DNA of 64,000 nt from JANNPJ01 sp965200525 (GTDB lineage: Bacteria; Actinomycetota; Actinomycetes; Actinomycetales; Kineosporiaceae): NCBI GenBank assembly GCA_965200525.1, contig OZ241368.1, positions 2,480,001-2,544,000 of the forward strand. Direction: 5' to 3'. Position numbers and translations under genes: made by a program. This document shows positions 1 to 7,600 of the stretch, piece after piece (the first letter of the stretch is position 1; every line of letters starts with the position of its first letter). The notes under the pieces were generated by a model. That model had not been told where the DNA came from. It saw only the letters and a program-made list of their open reading frames with translations, and ran no database searches.

Positions 1-174
1 GACGTCCGCTCGTTCGGGCCCGACTACGTGCACGACGTCACCAACAACGGGCCCGTCCCGGCGGTCAGCCTGCACGTCTACGGGCCGGCCCTCTCCCGGA
101 TGACCCGCTACGGCCTGGACGACGCCCACGTCCTCCAGGTGGCCACCCGGGAGCGAGCCGGCGCCGACTGGTAG
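1..174 (+). CDS. Cysteine dioxygenase type I, C-terminal part (5' end outside window)
   Basis: The first 57 codons of the window read in one frame to a TAG at 172-174. The peptide carries the C-terminal cupin strand pattern of cysteine dioxygenase: a His (GPDYVHDV), then N-N-G, then SLHVYGP followed by a Met-Thr-Arg-Tyr. In the family this part supplies the third iron-ligand histidine and the conserved Ser-His-x-Tyr near the active site. The enzyme oxidises cysteine to cysteine sulfinate in the cytoplasm. The N-terminal two thirds are missing because the window begins inside the gene. A damaged second copy of bases 1-81 lies at 2498-2579. Family call is good; whether the upstream part is intact cannot be seen. 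Confidence 0.85.
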   Translation, partial: DVRSFGPDYVHDVTNNGPVPAVSLHVYGPALSRMTRYGLDDAHVLQVATRERAGADW

Positions 175-564
175 GCCCGCGCCGGCCGTTTCAGTCGGAC
201 GGCGGTCGCTGCCAACTGTTCGAGGGCTCCGGCACCGTCGTCCCGCAAGGGGCATCTCGTCTGGTCACCCGTCACCGGCCGGACGAGGTGCGCAGGCTGG
301 GATACTCGTGACCCCGAACGCCGTCTGGCGGAACGTCGACTTCGACACGCGCCGACCGGCCGACTCAGCGCCCGAAGCCCCACCCCGATGCCCTCAACCC
401 TGTGGCGGAATCCTCCGCCGCGACCACCCGAAAGCCGCCAGTTGGCTAGCCGAGACGGGCGATCGGCCAACTGGCGGCCCCCACCAGGTGGCCAACCAGT
501 CGGCGGAGCAGGCGCAGGACTGGCCGGCCACGGTGGCCACCGGCCCAGCGCTCGGGCCCGTTCC

Positions 565-625
565 CGACCCCGGCCACCGGCCACCGGCCACCGGCCACCG
601 GCCACCGGCCACCGGCCGACCTTGT
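565..625. repeat. 7-bp tandem repeat (CCGGCCA)n
   Basis: The 7-base unit CCGGCCA is repeated head to tail with only small interruptions. Because 7 is not a multiple of 3, it keeps several frames free of stops on both strands and creates false long reading frames. No gene is supported here. Confidence 0.85.
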
Positions 626-641
626 GTCCGGCAAGGTGCCC

Positions 642-718
642 GCAGGGCAACCCGTTGGCCAACTCGCAGGGCAACCCGTTGGCCCACCTGTTGGCCAACT
701 GCAGGGCAACCCGTTGGG
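642..718. repeat. Three interspersed copies of a 17-18 bp repeat
   Basis: The word GCAGGGCAACCCGTTGG occurs at about 642, 666 and 701, with GTTGGCCAACT-like words between the copies. The block sits between the 7-bp and 13-bp tandem arrays and is part of the same non-coding, repeat-rich insertion. Confidence 0.8.
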
Positions 719-732
719 CACGCGGGCGGCCG

Positions 733-911
733 TGTCCCGTGGCCCTGTCCCATGGCCGTGTCCCATGGCCGTGTCCCATGGCCGTGTCCCATGGCCGTGT
801 CCCATGGCCGTGTCCCATGGCCGTGTCCCATGGCCGTGTCCCGTGGCCGTGTCCCGTGGCCGTGTCCCGTGGCCGTGTCCCGTGGCCGTGTCCCGTGGCC
901 GTGTCCTGTGC
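733..911. repeat. 13-bp tandem repeat array, about 14 units, two variants
   Basis: The unit GTGTCCCATGGCC repeats with an exact 13-base period. The variable base is A at 752, 765, 778, 791, 804, 817 and 830 and G at 739, 843, 856, 869, 882, 895 and 908. The array is therefore a block of A-type units followed by a block of G-type units, as expected for unequal crossing over or slippage from two founders. A 13-base period reads through all frames, which explains the long low-complexity reading frames on both strands; they have no family signature and are not called. Confidence 0.95.
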
Positions 912-1065
912 CCGAGATGGCCGCACCCCGGCAGGCGATGGTCACGCCCAGCCGGGCCAGACCTGTGCGGGCAGGGCAGCCGGGGAACGAGCATCCGGGG
1001 GCGCTGGCCGGTCCGGGCAGCAGTGCGGCGGCGCTGACCGCGTGAACACCGGGGCGTTCCGGCAG

Positions 1066-1310
1066 GGGCGTCCAAAGTGGGCCCGCAAGCGCCACTCCGG
1101 CCTAGCCATGACGCAGGACCTCTTCGACCTGCTCGGCACCGACCTCGGGCGGATCGTTGTCGCCAACGCCGTCACCTAGACCCGGCTGCGCCGCGCACCC
1201 CAAGCCATCGACGAGGTCGCGGCCGCGTTCGACCTGTCCCCCGGTGAGACCCAGCTGCGCTCCAGCGCGGCTCGCGGCAGGGGCTCCTGCTGGCTGGCAG
1301 CCCCTGAACA
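1066..1310 (+). pseudogene. Remnant of a VirB4/TraC-type conjugation ATPase
   Basis: The + frame encodes W-A-R-K-R-H-S-G-L-A-M-T-Q-D, then LLGTDLGRIVVANAVT, a TAG stop (1177-1179), then RLRRAPQAIDEVAAAFDLSP. In conjugative VirB4/TraC ATPases of actinobacteria this stretch normally reads through with a glutamine (CAG) where the TAG stands, as part of the conserved ...VTQD...VVANA.TQ..LRQAPQAIDE... region near the C-terminus. Around 1277-1283 the family-like reading (GLLLAGSP) continues only in another frame. One nonsense change, one frameshift and loss of everything upstream mark it as dead. It shows that the insertion once carried conjugation genes. Confidence 0.75.
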
Positions 1311-2116
1311 GCCTTCAGAGCCTCGCCTGTGGCCGAGCCGGACGGGACCGCAGCCAAGACGGTCAGAGCACGGGAGGCGCCCCGTGACGGCGTGGATGAT
1401 GAACCCCCCTGATCCTCGATGCGCTCCGTCCCGATGCGGGCCGGTGGACGATCGACCATGAGCAGGGTGCTGGCGCTGGAGAAGGGCCGTGCTGATCTGG
1501 ACGGTGCAGTTGGCCGTGCTCATCGAGCAAGCGCGCGCTGGCTTGATCGCGCCGGCGCATCTGGCTGATGACGGCCGGGCTCAACGGTGCGTGAGCAAGA
1601 CCCCGTCCGAGGTCCCGGCCCGCAATGTGTCACGTTGAGTGTCCTAACGGCAAAGGACGCGCGCGCAGCTATTAAAATCTCCCAGGGAGAAAAGGGTCCC
1701 CCAATGGGGGAAGTCGGGGTCCGCGCGACGGAAGGGCTCGAGTCGGGCACAGCCGTGTGAACTGCACGGTCAGGGCCCGGTTGGGTTCGGTTGGGTCAGG
1801 TCGTGACCTTCGAGAACAGTAGGGCCCTTGTAGGGGGCTCCACGGGGGTCCCAATGGGGTCCGTAGGGGGCCGTCTCCCGTCGAGGGCAGGCTGCCCGCC
1901 GGGTCCGGACGCCAATTCCGGCAGGCAAGTTGGCTACTCTTTGTGTTCAGTCGCCGGTCGTAGTGCGCCCCGGCTGGATCACGTGAGCTGTCCCAGCGTT
2001 CATCCGCTGCGATCGCCCGCACGGGCGCCACGGGTAGCGGTGCGCCACCACGAACACCGCGCTCAGGAGATGGGCCTCTGGACCCGCCGCCACGCTGGGG
2101 TTGACGTTCATCCCTT
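1311..2116. other. No gene found; decayed insertion DNA
   Basis: Short reading frames on both strands break up quickly, have no Shine-Dalgarno support and match no family I recognise. Base 1670-1720 is locally AT-rich and contains a CCCCCAATGGGGG hairpin. The stretch looks like degraded DNA between the conjugation remnant and the IS3 fragments. Confidence 0.6.
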
Positions 2117-2178
2117 GTCCATCACTCGAATGACGGTGTTCAAACGTAGCCGTGCGCTACACCGAGCGCCTGGCCTGC
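2117..2178 (+). pseudogene. Fragment of IS3-family transposase OrfB (DDE region)
   Basis: The + strand reads V-H-H-S-N-D-G-V-Q and then, after a single missing base at about 2044+100 (between 2143 and 2144), Y-V-A-V-R-Y-T-E-R-L-A. This matches the HHSDRGxQYxSIRYTERLAEAG segment around the second catalytic Asp of IS3-family integrases, with the Asp replaced by Asn in the HHS-N-D-G reading. The fragment is about 20 residues long with no flanking transposase sequence that I can follow. Confidence 0.7.
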
Positions 2179-2325
2179 ACTCAATCCCAGCTGGCCTCCA
2201 TGGACGCCGGATCACTCGTCTACCGCTCATACGACTGGCGGTTTCCTACCACCGAGTTGGCCAACCAGTGGGGTTGACCCGGTTCGACGGACGTCCGGGA
2301 TCAGGAGCGATTGCTCCCTGAGAGG

Positions 2326-2481
2326 ATGTTCCTCGTGCAGAGCAACGGCAAGAAGAGGCCACGGCCTCGCCGCTCGTTCATCCCGGAGTTCAAGGCCGAC
2401 ATCGTCGCGGGGTGCCGTGAGGGTGATCGGACGGTCCGGCAGATCGCGCTGGACTTCGATCTGACAGAGGCCGCGGTCTGA
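2326..2481 (+). pseudogene. Truncated IS3-family transposase OrfA (HTH_Tnp_1)
   Basis: A 51-codon reading frame starts at ATG 2326. It contains RRSFIPEFKADIVAGCREGD followed by RTVRQIALDFDLTEAAV, the typical N-terminal helix-turn-helix of IS3/IS911 OrfA. Full OrfA proteins are about 90-110 residues; this one ends at TGA 2479-2481 just after DLTEAAV, where intact relatives continue into R-x-W-V. The stop falls about 16 bases before the duplicated dioxygenase fragment, so the truncation is probably a recombination junction. It lies downstream of the OrfB fragment, the reverse of an intact IS3, so the two come from different copies or a rearranged one. Confidence 0.85.
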
Positions 2482-2497
2482 CACCCTGCAGGCCAGC

Positions 2498-2614
2498 GAC
2501 GTCCGCTCGTTCGGGCCCGACTACGTGCACGACGTCACCCAACAACGGGCCCGTCCCGGCGGTCAGCCTGCACGTCTACAGCCGGCCGTTTCAGTCGGAC
2601 GACGGTCGCTGCCA
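2498..2614 (+). repeat. Damaged second copy of the cysteine dioxygenase 3' end
   Basis: Bases 2498-2579 repeat bases 1-81 with one inserted C (a frameshift), and 2581-2614 repeat 181-214 with one substitution. The 97 bp between them in the first copy are missing here. The lost stretch is bounded in the first copy by two GCCGGCC words (84-90 and 181-187), so it fits a deletion at short homology. The second half of the repeat also encodes the C-terminus of the minus-strand gene at 2591-2824, showing that the dioxygenase and that gene were originally convergent neighbours. Confidence 0.92.
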
Positions 2615-2824
2615 GACGTGCAGCACGCCCTGGCTGACTCGCTTCATCTGCGAGATGGGCAGGTCAGCGGCGTTCAGAACGCCGGTCGCGGTCGCTTCTT
2701 CGTCCCCGTCGACGATGATCACCAGATCTGGAGCGCCCGGTAGCTCCACGGCTGACGCGTGCACGCTGTAGTCGGTCATCTGCGCGTCGTGCAGAACTCT
2801 CACAATGTCACTCAGCAAAGTCAT
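2591..2824 (-). CDS. Hypothetical protein, 77 residues
   Basis: The ATG at 2824 is preceded on the minus strand by GGGAGGCGGCGGACC, a good ribosome binding site. The product is a small, acidic, soluble protein with alternating hydrophobic stretches (DLVIIVDGDEEATATGVLNA) and no membrane segment or known motif. Its last seven codons lie in the duplicated segment. The first copy of that segment (191-214) still encodes a related C-terminal end (WQRPPSD), so this gene was the convergent neighbour of the dioxygenase before the insertion. I do not recognise the family. Confidence 0.65.
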   Translation of the reverse strand: MTLLSDIVRVLHDAQMTDYSVHASAVELPGAPDLVIIVDGDEEATATGVLNAADLPISQMKRVSQGVLHVWQRPSSD

Positions 2825-3046
2825 GGTCCGCCGCCTCCCGTGCGTCTGGACCTGATTCAGGACAACCGTGGTTCGGAGCCGATGCTCGCGCAGATTTGCC
2901 GTATTTACATGATCTTTAAACTGATATCTGGCTAAACATCCGGTGCTTCCTTCTTTCGGACACCGGCTCTAGGCTGGTCGGGTACCGCACCGGTAGCGGG
3001 TCTTCTGTTGGTGGCGCTCACCGCGCCAGGTCCAAGGAGGTCCGCC

Positions 3047-4024
3047 ATGCCTACCGTGTCGAGCAGCTCGTCGGTCTCGGTCCGCCCGTTCCGTCGCGAC
3101 GACCGCGATCAGCTGACGGTGCTGGTCAACGCTCACGTCGCGGCCGTCGTCCCCGGGGTCTCCGTTTCCGTGTCGGCCTTGTTGAGCTCGCTCGAGCGCG
3201 AGCCGGGCGAGTTCATCGTCGACCCCTGGGTAAGCGAGCGGGTGACCCTGGTCGCCGAACAGCGCCAGCGCGTGGTCGCGGCGGCCCAGTTGCTGCGCTA
3301 CGCCGACGACGAACGAGTGTCGCCGCACTACCGGGGGACGGCCGAGATCCGCTGGCTGGTGAGCCGGCCACCGGCGCCGTACTGGCCCGACTCGGGTTTC
3401 GCCGCTGACGCCCTGATCGCCGGCTGCCTGACCCACCTGCGGCGGTGGTCACCGACCCTGTGCCGCGCGAACGGCACCTTGCCGGCGCCAGGCGTCTACG
3501 GCGTCCCCGAGCAATGGCCCCACGTGCGAGAGCTATACCAGCGAGCTGGTTTCTACGCCGACGGGCCGATCGAGATCGTGCTCCTGGCCCGGGTCGCCGA
3601 CCTGCCCAGGCGTGGTCCTGAGCCGATCGCCGGGCTGACGGCGGAACGCAGCCTAGGGATCAACGGCACCCGAATCTCGGCTCGGCTCGAGGGCCAGACC
3701 ATCGGCTTCGTCGAGGTCGACGAGCTCGAGGCAGGCCCCCGGGCGGTGCGCGCCCAGGGCTGGGCCGACGTCGGAAACCTGCACGTCGAAGACGAATTTC
3801 GCCGGTGTGGGGTGGGGCGCTGGCTGATCGCCGAGGCCGCGGAATGGCTGGATCTGGGCGACGTCGCCCGATTGCTGGCCTACACCGAGCCCACCGATCA
3901 GCCCGACAGCACCGACAGCGTTGTGCAGCCCTCCGTCGAGCTCCGGTTCCTGACCGCGGTCGGCTTCCGCGTGCTGACCCGCACCATCCGCTCCTACCGG
4001 CTCGGCCCAGGTCGAGCTGGCTGA
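3047..4024 (+). CDS. GNAT-family N-acetyltransferase, 325 residues
   Basis: The start is ATG 3047, with AAGGAGG six bases upstream (3034-3040); an in-frame upstream TTG has no such site. The C-terminal half carries the acetyl-CoA binding core: LHVEDEFRRCGVGRWLIAEA fits the GNAT motif A pattern (V-x-x-x-x-R-x-x-G-x-G/A). The N-terminal half starts RPFRRDDRDQL, a typical GNAT first strand, and includes a Y-Q-R-A-G-F element, so this is probably a tandem-GNAT protein whose first domain is degenerate. The substrate is unknown. The gene is convergent with the chemotaxis operon. The 220 bp upstream are clearly AT-richer than the surroundings and probably hold the promoter. Confidence 0.85.
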   Translation: MPTVSSSSSVSVRPFRRDDRDQLTVLVNAHVAAVVPGVSVSVSALLSSLEREPGEFIVDPWVSERVTLVAEQRQRVVAAAQLLRYADDERVSPHYRGTAEIRWLVSRPPAPYWPDSGFAADALIAGCLTHLRRWSPTLCRANGTLPAPGVYGVPEQWPHVRELYQRAGFYADGPIEIVLLARVADLPRRGPEPIAGLTAERSLGINGTRISARLEGQTIGFVEVDELEAGPRAVRAQGWADVGNLHVEDEFRRCGVGRWLIAEAAEWLDLGDVARLLAYTEPTDQPDSTDSVVQPSVELRFLTAVGFRVLTRTIRSYRLGPGRAG

Positions 4025-4092
4025 ACAGTGGGGCAGTCCGGTGCGCCCTGACCGCACGGCACTTCCCCGGTCAGCCTAGGTCAGGGCGGGGG

Positions 4093-5379
4093 TCAGGCGT
4101 TGAGCTCGGTGACCAGCTTCAGGGCTTCGCTGAGCGATTCCAGGTAGGCCCGGGAGACGTCGAACGGCAGCAGGCCGGTGCTGGCGATGCCCTCGTCGTC
4201 GTCCCGCTCATGGGCCAGGACGGCGATCAGGGCCCGCCCGGCGCCGCCCTGCCCGTCGAGCAGCGCACCGCGGGCTTCCATGCTGACGCCGGCCCCGTCG
4301 GCCACCGCCTCGGGCAGGACGCCGAGCAGCTCGGCCGCGCCGGACAGCAACCCGATGGTGAAGGCCAGGTCGGCCCGGCCACCGCCGAGCCGCTGGCAGG
4401 CGAAGGCCCGGGCCAGCACGCTCCACAGGCCGTCGGTCGAGCCGGTGCTGTTGCCCCCTTCGAGCAGGGTGAGCACCACCCAGGCCCGTAGCCGGCGTGG
4501 TCCGATGATGACCAGCGCCTGTCGCAGCGAGGTGATCTCGTGAGTGGTTCCGGACGCCGCCGAGTTGGCCGTGCGCAGCAGCCGCAGGGTCAGCCCCGGG
4601 TCGCTGCCGACCATCTGCTCGGTCCGGCTGATCGGGGTGTCGGGGTCGGCCAGGTCGCTGAGCAACCGGACGCAGATCAGCTGGCTGGGCGAGAGGGTCC
4701 GCCGCTCCATCAGCAGCGGACGTTGCAGGAACTGGCCCTGGAACAGCTCGAAGCCGAGCTCGTGGCAGCGCTTGAACGTGGCCTCGTCGTTGACCTCGAT
4801 CGCGACCAGCGCGGCGCCGTACTCCCGGGCCTGGTCGCTGAGCTTGGCCAGCTGGGCCGGGGAGCCGGCGCCGGCATCGACCTTGACGTAGTCGGCCAGG
4901 TCGAACAGGGCCCGCCGGTCCTCCTCGGTGCGGTACCCGCAGATCGCCAGCCGGTAGCCCTCCTCCTTGAGCACGGCCAGCCCGGCCAGCAGCTCCTCGT
5001 CGACCGCGATGGTCTCGACCACCTCGATCACCACGCCGTACGACTCCACCGGGATCGGGATGATCCCGGTCAGGAAGGCCCGGGTGAAGTTGATGAACAC
5101 CGGGCGACCGTTGGCGATGTTGTCGAGCCCGAACGTGCCGAAGGTCGAGGCGATCACCTGCGAGGTGGCCCGCTCGCCGGCGATCTGCTCACCGGCCCCC
5201 TCGTAGGCCCGGAACAGCAGCTCGTAGGCCAGCAGGGTCCGGGTGCCGTCGTAGATTCCCTGCCGCCCGACCCGCACATTGCGGACCAGGCCGGCTTTGG
5301 ACGCCGAACGCTGGCCGGGCACGCCGTCGGCGCCGGCGGCGAGTTCCGAATCCGGCTCGGAGACATGCGATGCGGTCAT
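4093..5379 (-). CDS. EAL-HDOD signalling protein (YuxH type), 428 residues
   Basis: Residues about 35-215 form an EAL-like domain and about 220-400 an HDOD domain. The EAL signature is degenerate (AYELLFR at residues 51-57, as in the YuxH branch), and the usual metal-binding set is not apparent, so c-di-GMP hydrolysis is unlikely. HDOD domains are catalytically inactive HD relatives that act as signalling scaffolds. The ATG at 5379 has GAGGAGG upstream. It is the last gene of the chemotaxis operon, 28 bp behind the second CheC/CheX-like gene, so it probably links chemotaxis signalling to second-messenger or motility control. The mechanism is inference. Confidence 0.88.
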   Translation of the reverse strand: MTASHVSEPDSELAAGADGVPGQRSASKAGLVRNVRVGRQGIYDGTRTLLAYELLFRAYEGAGEQIAGERATSQVIASTFGTFGLDNIANGRPVFINFTRAFLTGIIPIPVESYGVVIEVVETIAVDEELLAGLAVLKEEGYRLAICGYRTEEDRRALFDLADYVKVDAGAGSPAQLAKLSDQAREYGAALVAIEVNDEATFKRCHELGFELFQGQFLQRPLLMERRTLSPSQLICVRLLSDLADPDTPISRTEQMVGSDPGLTLRLLRTANSAASGTTHEITSLRQALVIIGPRRLRAWVVLTLLEGGNSTGSTDGLWSVLARAFACQRLGGGRADLAFTIGLLSGAAELLGVLPEAVADGAGVSMEARGALLDGQGGAGRALIAVLAHERDDDEGIASTGLLPFDVSRAYLESLSEALKLVTELNA

Positions 5380-5407
5380 GGGTCGGGCCCTCCTCAGCGA
5401 GGTGGAA

Positions 5408-5896
5408 TCAGCGGATGACGATGGAGAGCAGGCCCGTCCCGTATCCGGAGATGTTCAGCTCGACGTCCATCCGGTTGCCGAGCATCGCCCCCAGCTGGGC
5501 GATGTCCGCCGGCAGAGCGGTGTTCGGGCCGTACATCTCGTACAGCCGCACGTGCGGGGCGTTCGGCAGGTTGAACACCGCCGCCAGCACGTTGAGCACC
5601 TCGTAGCAGTTGTCGTGCAGGCCCGAGGGCAGCTCGCGGGCCTGAATGGCCTCGTCCACCACCATCCGCGGCACCATGCCCAGGCTGCCGCCCATCCGGG
5701 CCGCGCACTCCAGGTCGACGATGGCCACGGCCGAGGTGGCCAGCTTGTCGGTGACGTAGACGGCGACCACGTTGGTCGACTTCGACTGGGGCGGCAGGCC
5801 GTCCTTGAGGTCGACGTCCCGGCCGATCAGGTCCTGGATCGTGTTCCGGACGGAGTGCCGGTTCGGCAGCGGCGACTGTTCCAGGGTGGCGCTCAT
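5408..5896 (-). CDS. CheC/CheX-like putative CheY-P phosphatase, 162 residues
   Basis: Overall similarity to known proteins is low, but residues D95-N-C-Y-E99-V-L-N102 match the CheC/CheX/FliY active-site pattern D-x3-E-x2-N, with a Pro 22 positions further on as in that family. Its position supports this: it overlaps the cheY stop/start by four bases (5893-5896), and cheX lies on the other side of cheY. If right, it removes phosphate from CheY-P in the cytoplasm. The fold call rests on one motif plus context. Confidence 0.6.
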   Translation of the reverse strand: MSATLEQSPLPNRHSVRNTIQDLIGRDVDLKDGLPPQSKSTNVVAVYVTDKLATSAVAIVDLECAARMGGSLGMVPRMVVDEAIQARELPSGLHDNCYEVLNVLAAVFNLPNAPHVRLYEMYGPNTALPADIAQLGAMLGNRMDVELNISGYGTGLLSIVIR

Positions 5897-6258
5897 GCCG
5901 AGACCACCTGGGACAGGGTGTCCGCGAAGGCCTCCGGCGTGAAGGGCTTGGCGATCAGGCCCAGGGCTCCGGCCTGGTCGGCAGCGGTTCGCATCTCCTC
6001 GGATCCTTCCGACGTCACGAAGCAGAACGGGATCGTCGACCCGGTTCCGCGCAGGGCCCGGAGGAACTCGATACCGGTCATCTCCGGCATGTTCCAGTCG
6101 GACAGGATCAGGTCGGGAGACTTGCTCTGGGTGAGTTCCAGGGCCTCCCGGCCGTTCTCGGCCTCGATGATCTCGTGACCCTCGAGTCCGGCCTGGCGCA
6201 TGGTCCGGATGACGATCATCCGCATGGCCTTACTGTCGTCAGCAATCAAGATCTTCAC
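5893..6258 (-). CDS. cheY: Chemotaxis response regulator CheY, 121 residues
   Basis: This is a single receiver domain with no output domain. The acidic pair is D7-D8, the phosphoacceptor is D54 (SDWNMPEMTG), a Thr-Ser follows at 82-83, and the conserved Lys is K104 (AKPF). The D-W-N-M-P motif is typical of chemotaxis receivers. The ATG at 6258 overlaps the end of cheX, and the stop overlaps the next gene, so all three are translationally coupled. CheA is expected to phosphorylate it, and the phosphorylated form to bind the flagellar motor switch. Confidence 0.93.
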   Translation of the reverse strand: MKILIADDSKAMRMIVIRTMRQAGLEGHEIIEAENGREALELTQSKSPDLILSDWNMPEMTGIEFLRALRGTGSTIPFCFVTSEGSEEMRTAADQAGALGLIAKPFTPEAFADTLSQVVSA

Positions 6259-6779
6259 TGGGATCTCTCCGGGATCTCGTCGGGGGTATACGGCGGCCAG
6301 ATCAGACCGTCGATGGCGCCGTCGGGCTGAACAGCCAACTGGGCGACGTGGCCCAGCACAATTGCTCGTACGTAGGCTCCGCCGTCACCGTGCTCGGGGT
6401 CGGCGAACGACACCTGCTCGGTGATCCCGGAGGTCGGCAGCGACATCCGGGCGTGGTGGCAGAGCAGCGTTTTCACGTTGCCGCCGGCGATGTTGCCCAG
6501 CTCGGCCACGGCGTCGATGATGTCGTCGGGCAACGGCGAGGCCACCGCCATCATCCGGGCCGCGATCACCCGGGCCAGCGACACCCCGGTGGTCACCTCG
6601 ACCACCGCGTAGCCGTCGTCCACCTTGTCGTGGATGGCCAGGCGGGCCACGGCCAGCGGTCCCATCGGCAGGTGACTCTGGGTCGGGATCGCCTCCTCGG
6701 CCAGCACTGACGACAGCACGTCGGTGAGGATCGCGTCCAGATCCCCCCGGACGTCGTCGAGTTCGGTGAAGACGCTCAC
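6255..6779 (-). CDS. cheX: CheX-type CheY-P phosphatase, 174 residues
   Basis: The motif D89-A-V-A-E93-L-G-N96 followed by IAGGNVK is the classic CheC/CheX active site (D-x3-E-x2-N and the GN-x-K helix). Glu and Asn position the water that hydrolyses CheY aspartyl phosphate. The start is a GTG at 6779 overlapping the cheR stop by four bases. Length fits CheX (about 150-200). It sits between cheR and cheY. CheC could be an alternative name, but there is only one active-site helix, as in CheX. Confidence 0.85.
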   Translation of the reverse strand: MSVFTELDDVRGDLDAILTDVLSSVLAEEAIPTQSHLPMGPLAVARLAIHDKVDDGYAVVEVTTGVSLARVIAARMMAVASPLPDDIIDAVAELGNIAGGNVKTLLCHHARMSLPTSGITEQVSFADPEHGDGGAYVRAIVLGHVAQLAVQPDGAIDGLIWPPYTPDEIPERSQ

Positions 6780-7600
6780 GACGTTCCCCCTCCGTGGCTG
6801 AAGACCACGACCTTGTCGACTTCGAGCCGCTTGAACGCGCTGTCCAGACTCAGGGCGCTCTCGGCGCCCCCCAGCACCAGGAACCCCCCTGGTCGCAGCA
6901 CCCGGCGGACGTTCTGCAGCACCGCCCGCTTGGTGGCCAGCTCAAAATAGATCAGCACGTTCCGCAGAAAGACGATGTCGCACTGCGGCACGCCGACCGG
7001 AGGCAGGGCCAGGTTTCCGCGCTCGAACCGGGTCAGCGCCCGCACGTTCGGCTTGACCACCCAGTCGCGGCCGGACTGATCGAAGTACTTGATCAGGTTC
7101 TTGGCCGGCAGCCCGCGGTTTACCTCGAGCTGGGAGTACTTGCCGGCCCGGGCCCGGTCGACCATCGTCTGGGAGATGTCCGAGCCGAAGATCCGCGGGT
7201 CCACTCCCGGGTGGGTGGGCAGCCAGTCGAGCAGCAACATGGCCAGCGAGTAGGCCTCCTGACCGCTGGAGCAGGCCGCCGACCAGATGTTCATCGGGGC
7301 GCCGGCGCAGCGCTCGGCCGCCTTCGGCAACAGGATGTCGACGAAGGCCTGGAACGGGTGGCTGTCGCGGAACCACGACGTCTCGTTGGTGGTGAGCGCG
7401 TCGACGACGGCTTCGCTGAGCGCCGGGTCGCCCCGGCGCAGCCGCCCCACCAGCGCGTTCACATCCGGGTCGCCGAACTGGCGGGCGATCGGAGCCAGCC
7501 TGGACTCGACCAGGTATTCCTTGCCCGGCTGCAGGTCGATGGCACTTCGCTGGCGCACCAGTCCGGTCACGAAGGCGAAGTCGGTCTCGGTCAGGCTCAT
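6776..7600 (-). CDS. cheR: Chemoreceptor glutamate methyltransferase CheR, 274 residues
   Basis: The N-terminal helical domain (about 1-75) is followed by an S-adenosylmethionine-binding methyltransferase domain. Visible marks are TNETSWFRD, NIWSAACSSGQEAYSLAMLL (SAM site) and CDIVFLRNVLIYF. It methylates glutamates on methyl-accepting chemotaxis proteins and works against CheB, which lies directly upstream with a four-base overlap (7597-7600). Length matches the family (about 270-290). Confidence 0.95.
   Translation of the reverse strand: MSLTETDFAFVTGLVRQRSAIDLQPGKEYLVESRLAPIARQFGDPDVNALVGRLRRGDPALSEAVVDALTTNETSWFRDSHPFQAFVDILLPKAAERCAGAPMNIWSAACSSGQEAYSLAMLLLDWLPTHPGVDPRIFGSDISQTMVDRARAGKYSQLEVNRGLPAKNLIKYFDQSGRDWVVKPNVRALTRFERGNLALPPVGVPQCDIVFLRNVLIYFELATKRAVLQNVRRVLRPGGFLVLGGAESALSLDSAFKRLEVDKVVVFSHGGGTS

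Noticed and set aside
642..911. Possible CRISPR array
   Set aside because: Units are 13-18 bp with no unique spacers of constant length, and no cas genes are in the window.
108..1179. Several overlapping long reading frames on both strands
   Set aside because: They exist because 7-bp and 13-bp tandem repeats keep all frames open; they are low in complexity, without ribosome sites or family motifs.
4540..5418. Plus-strand frames opposite the EAL-HDOD and other che genes
   Set aside because: Antisense shadows typical of GC-rich genes; no coding features.
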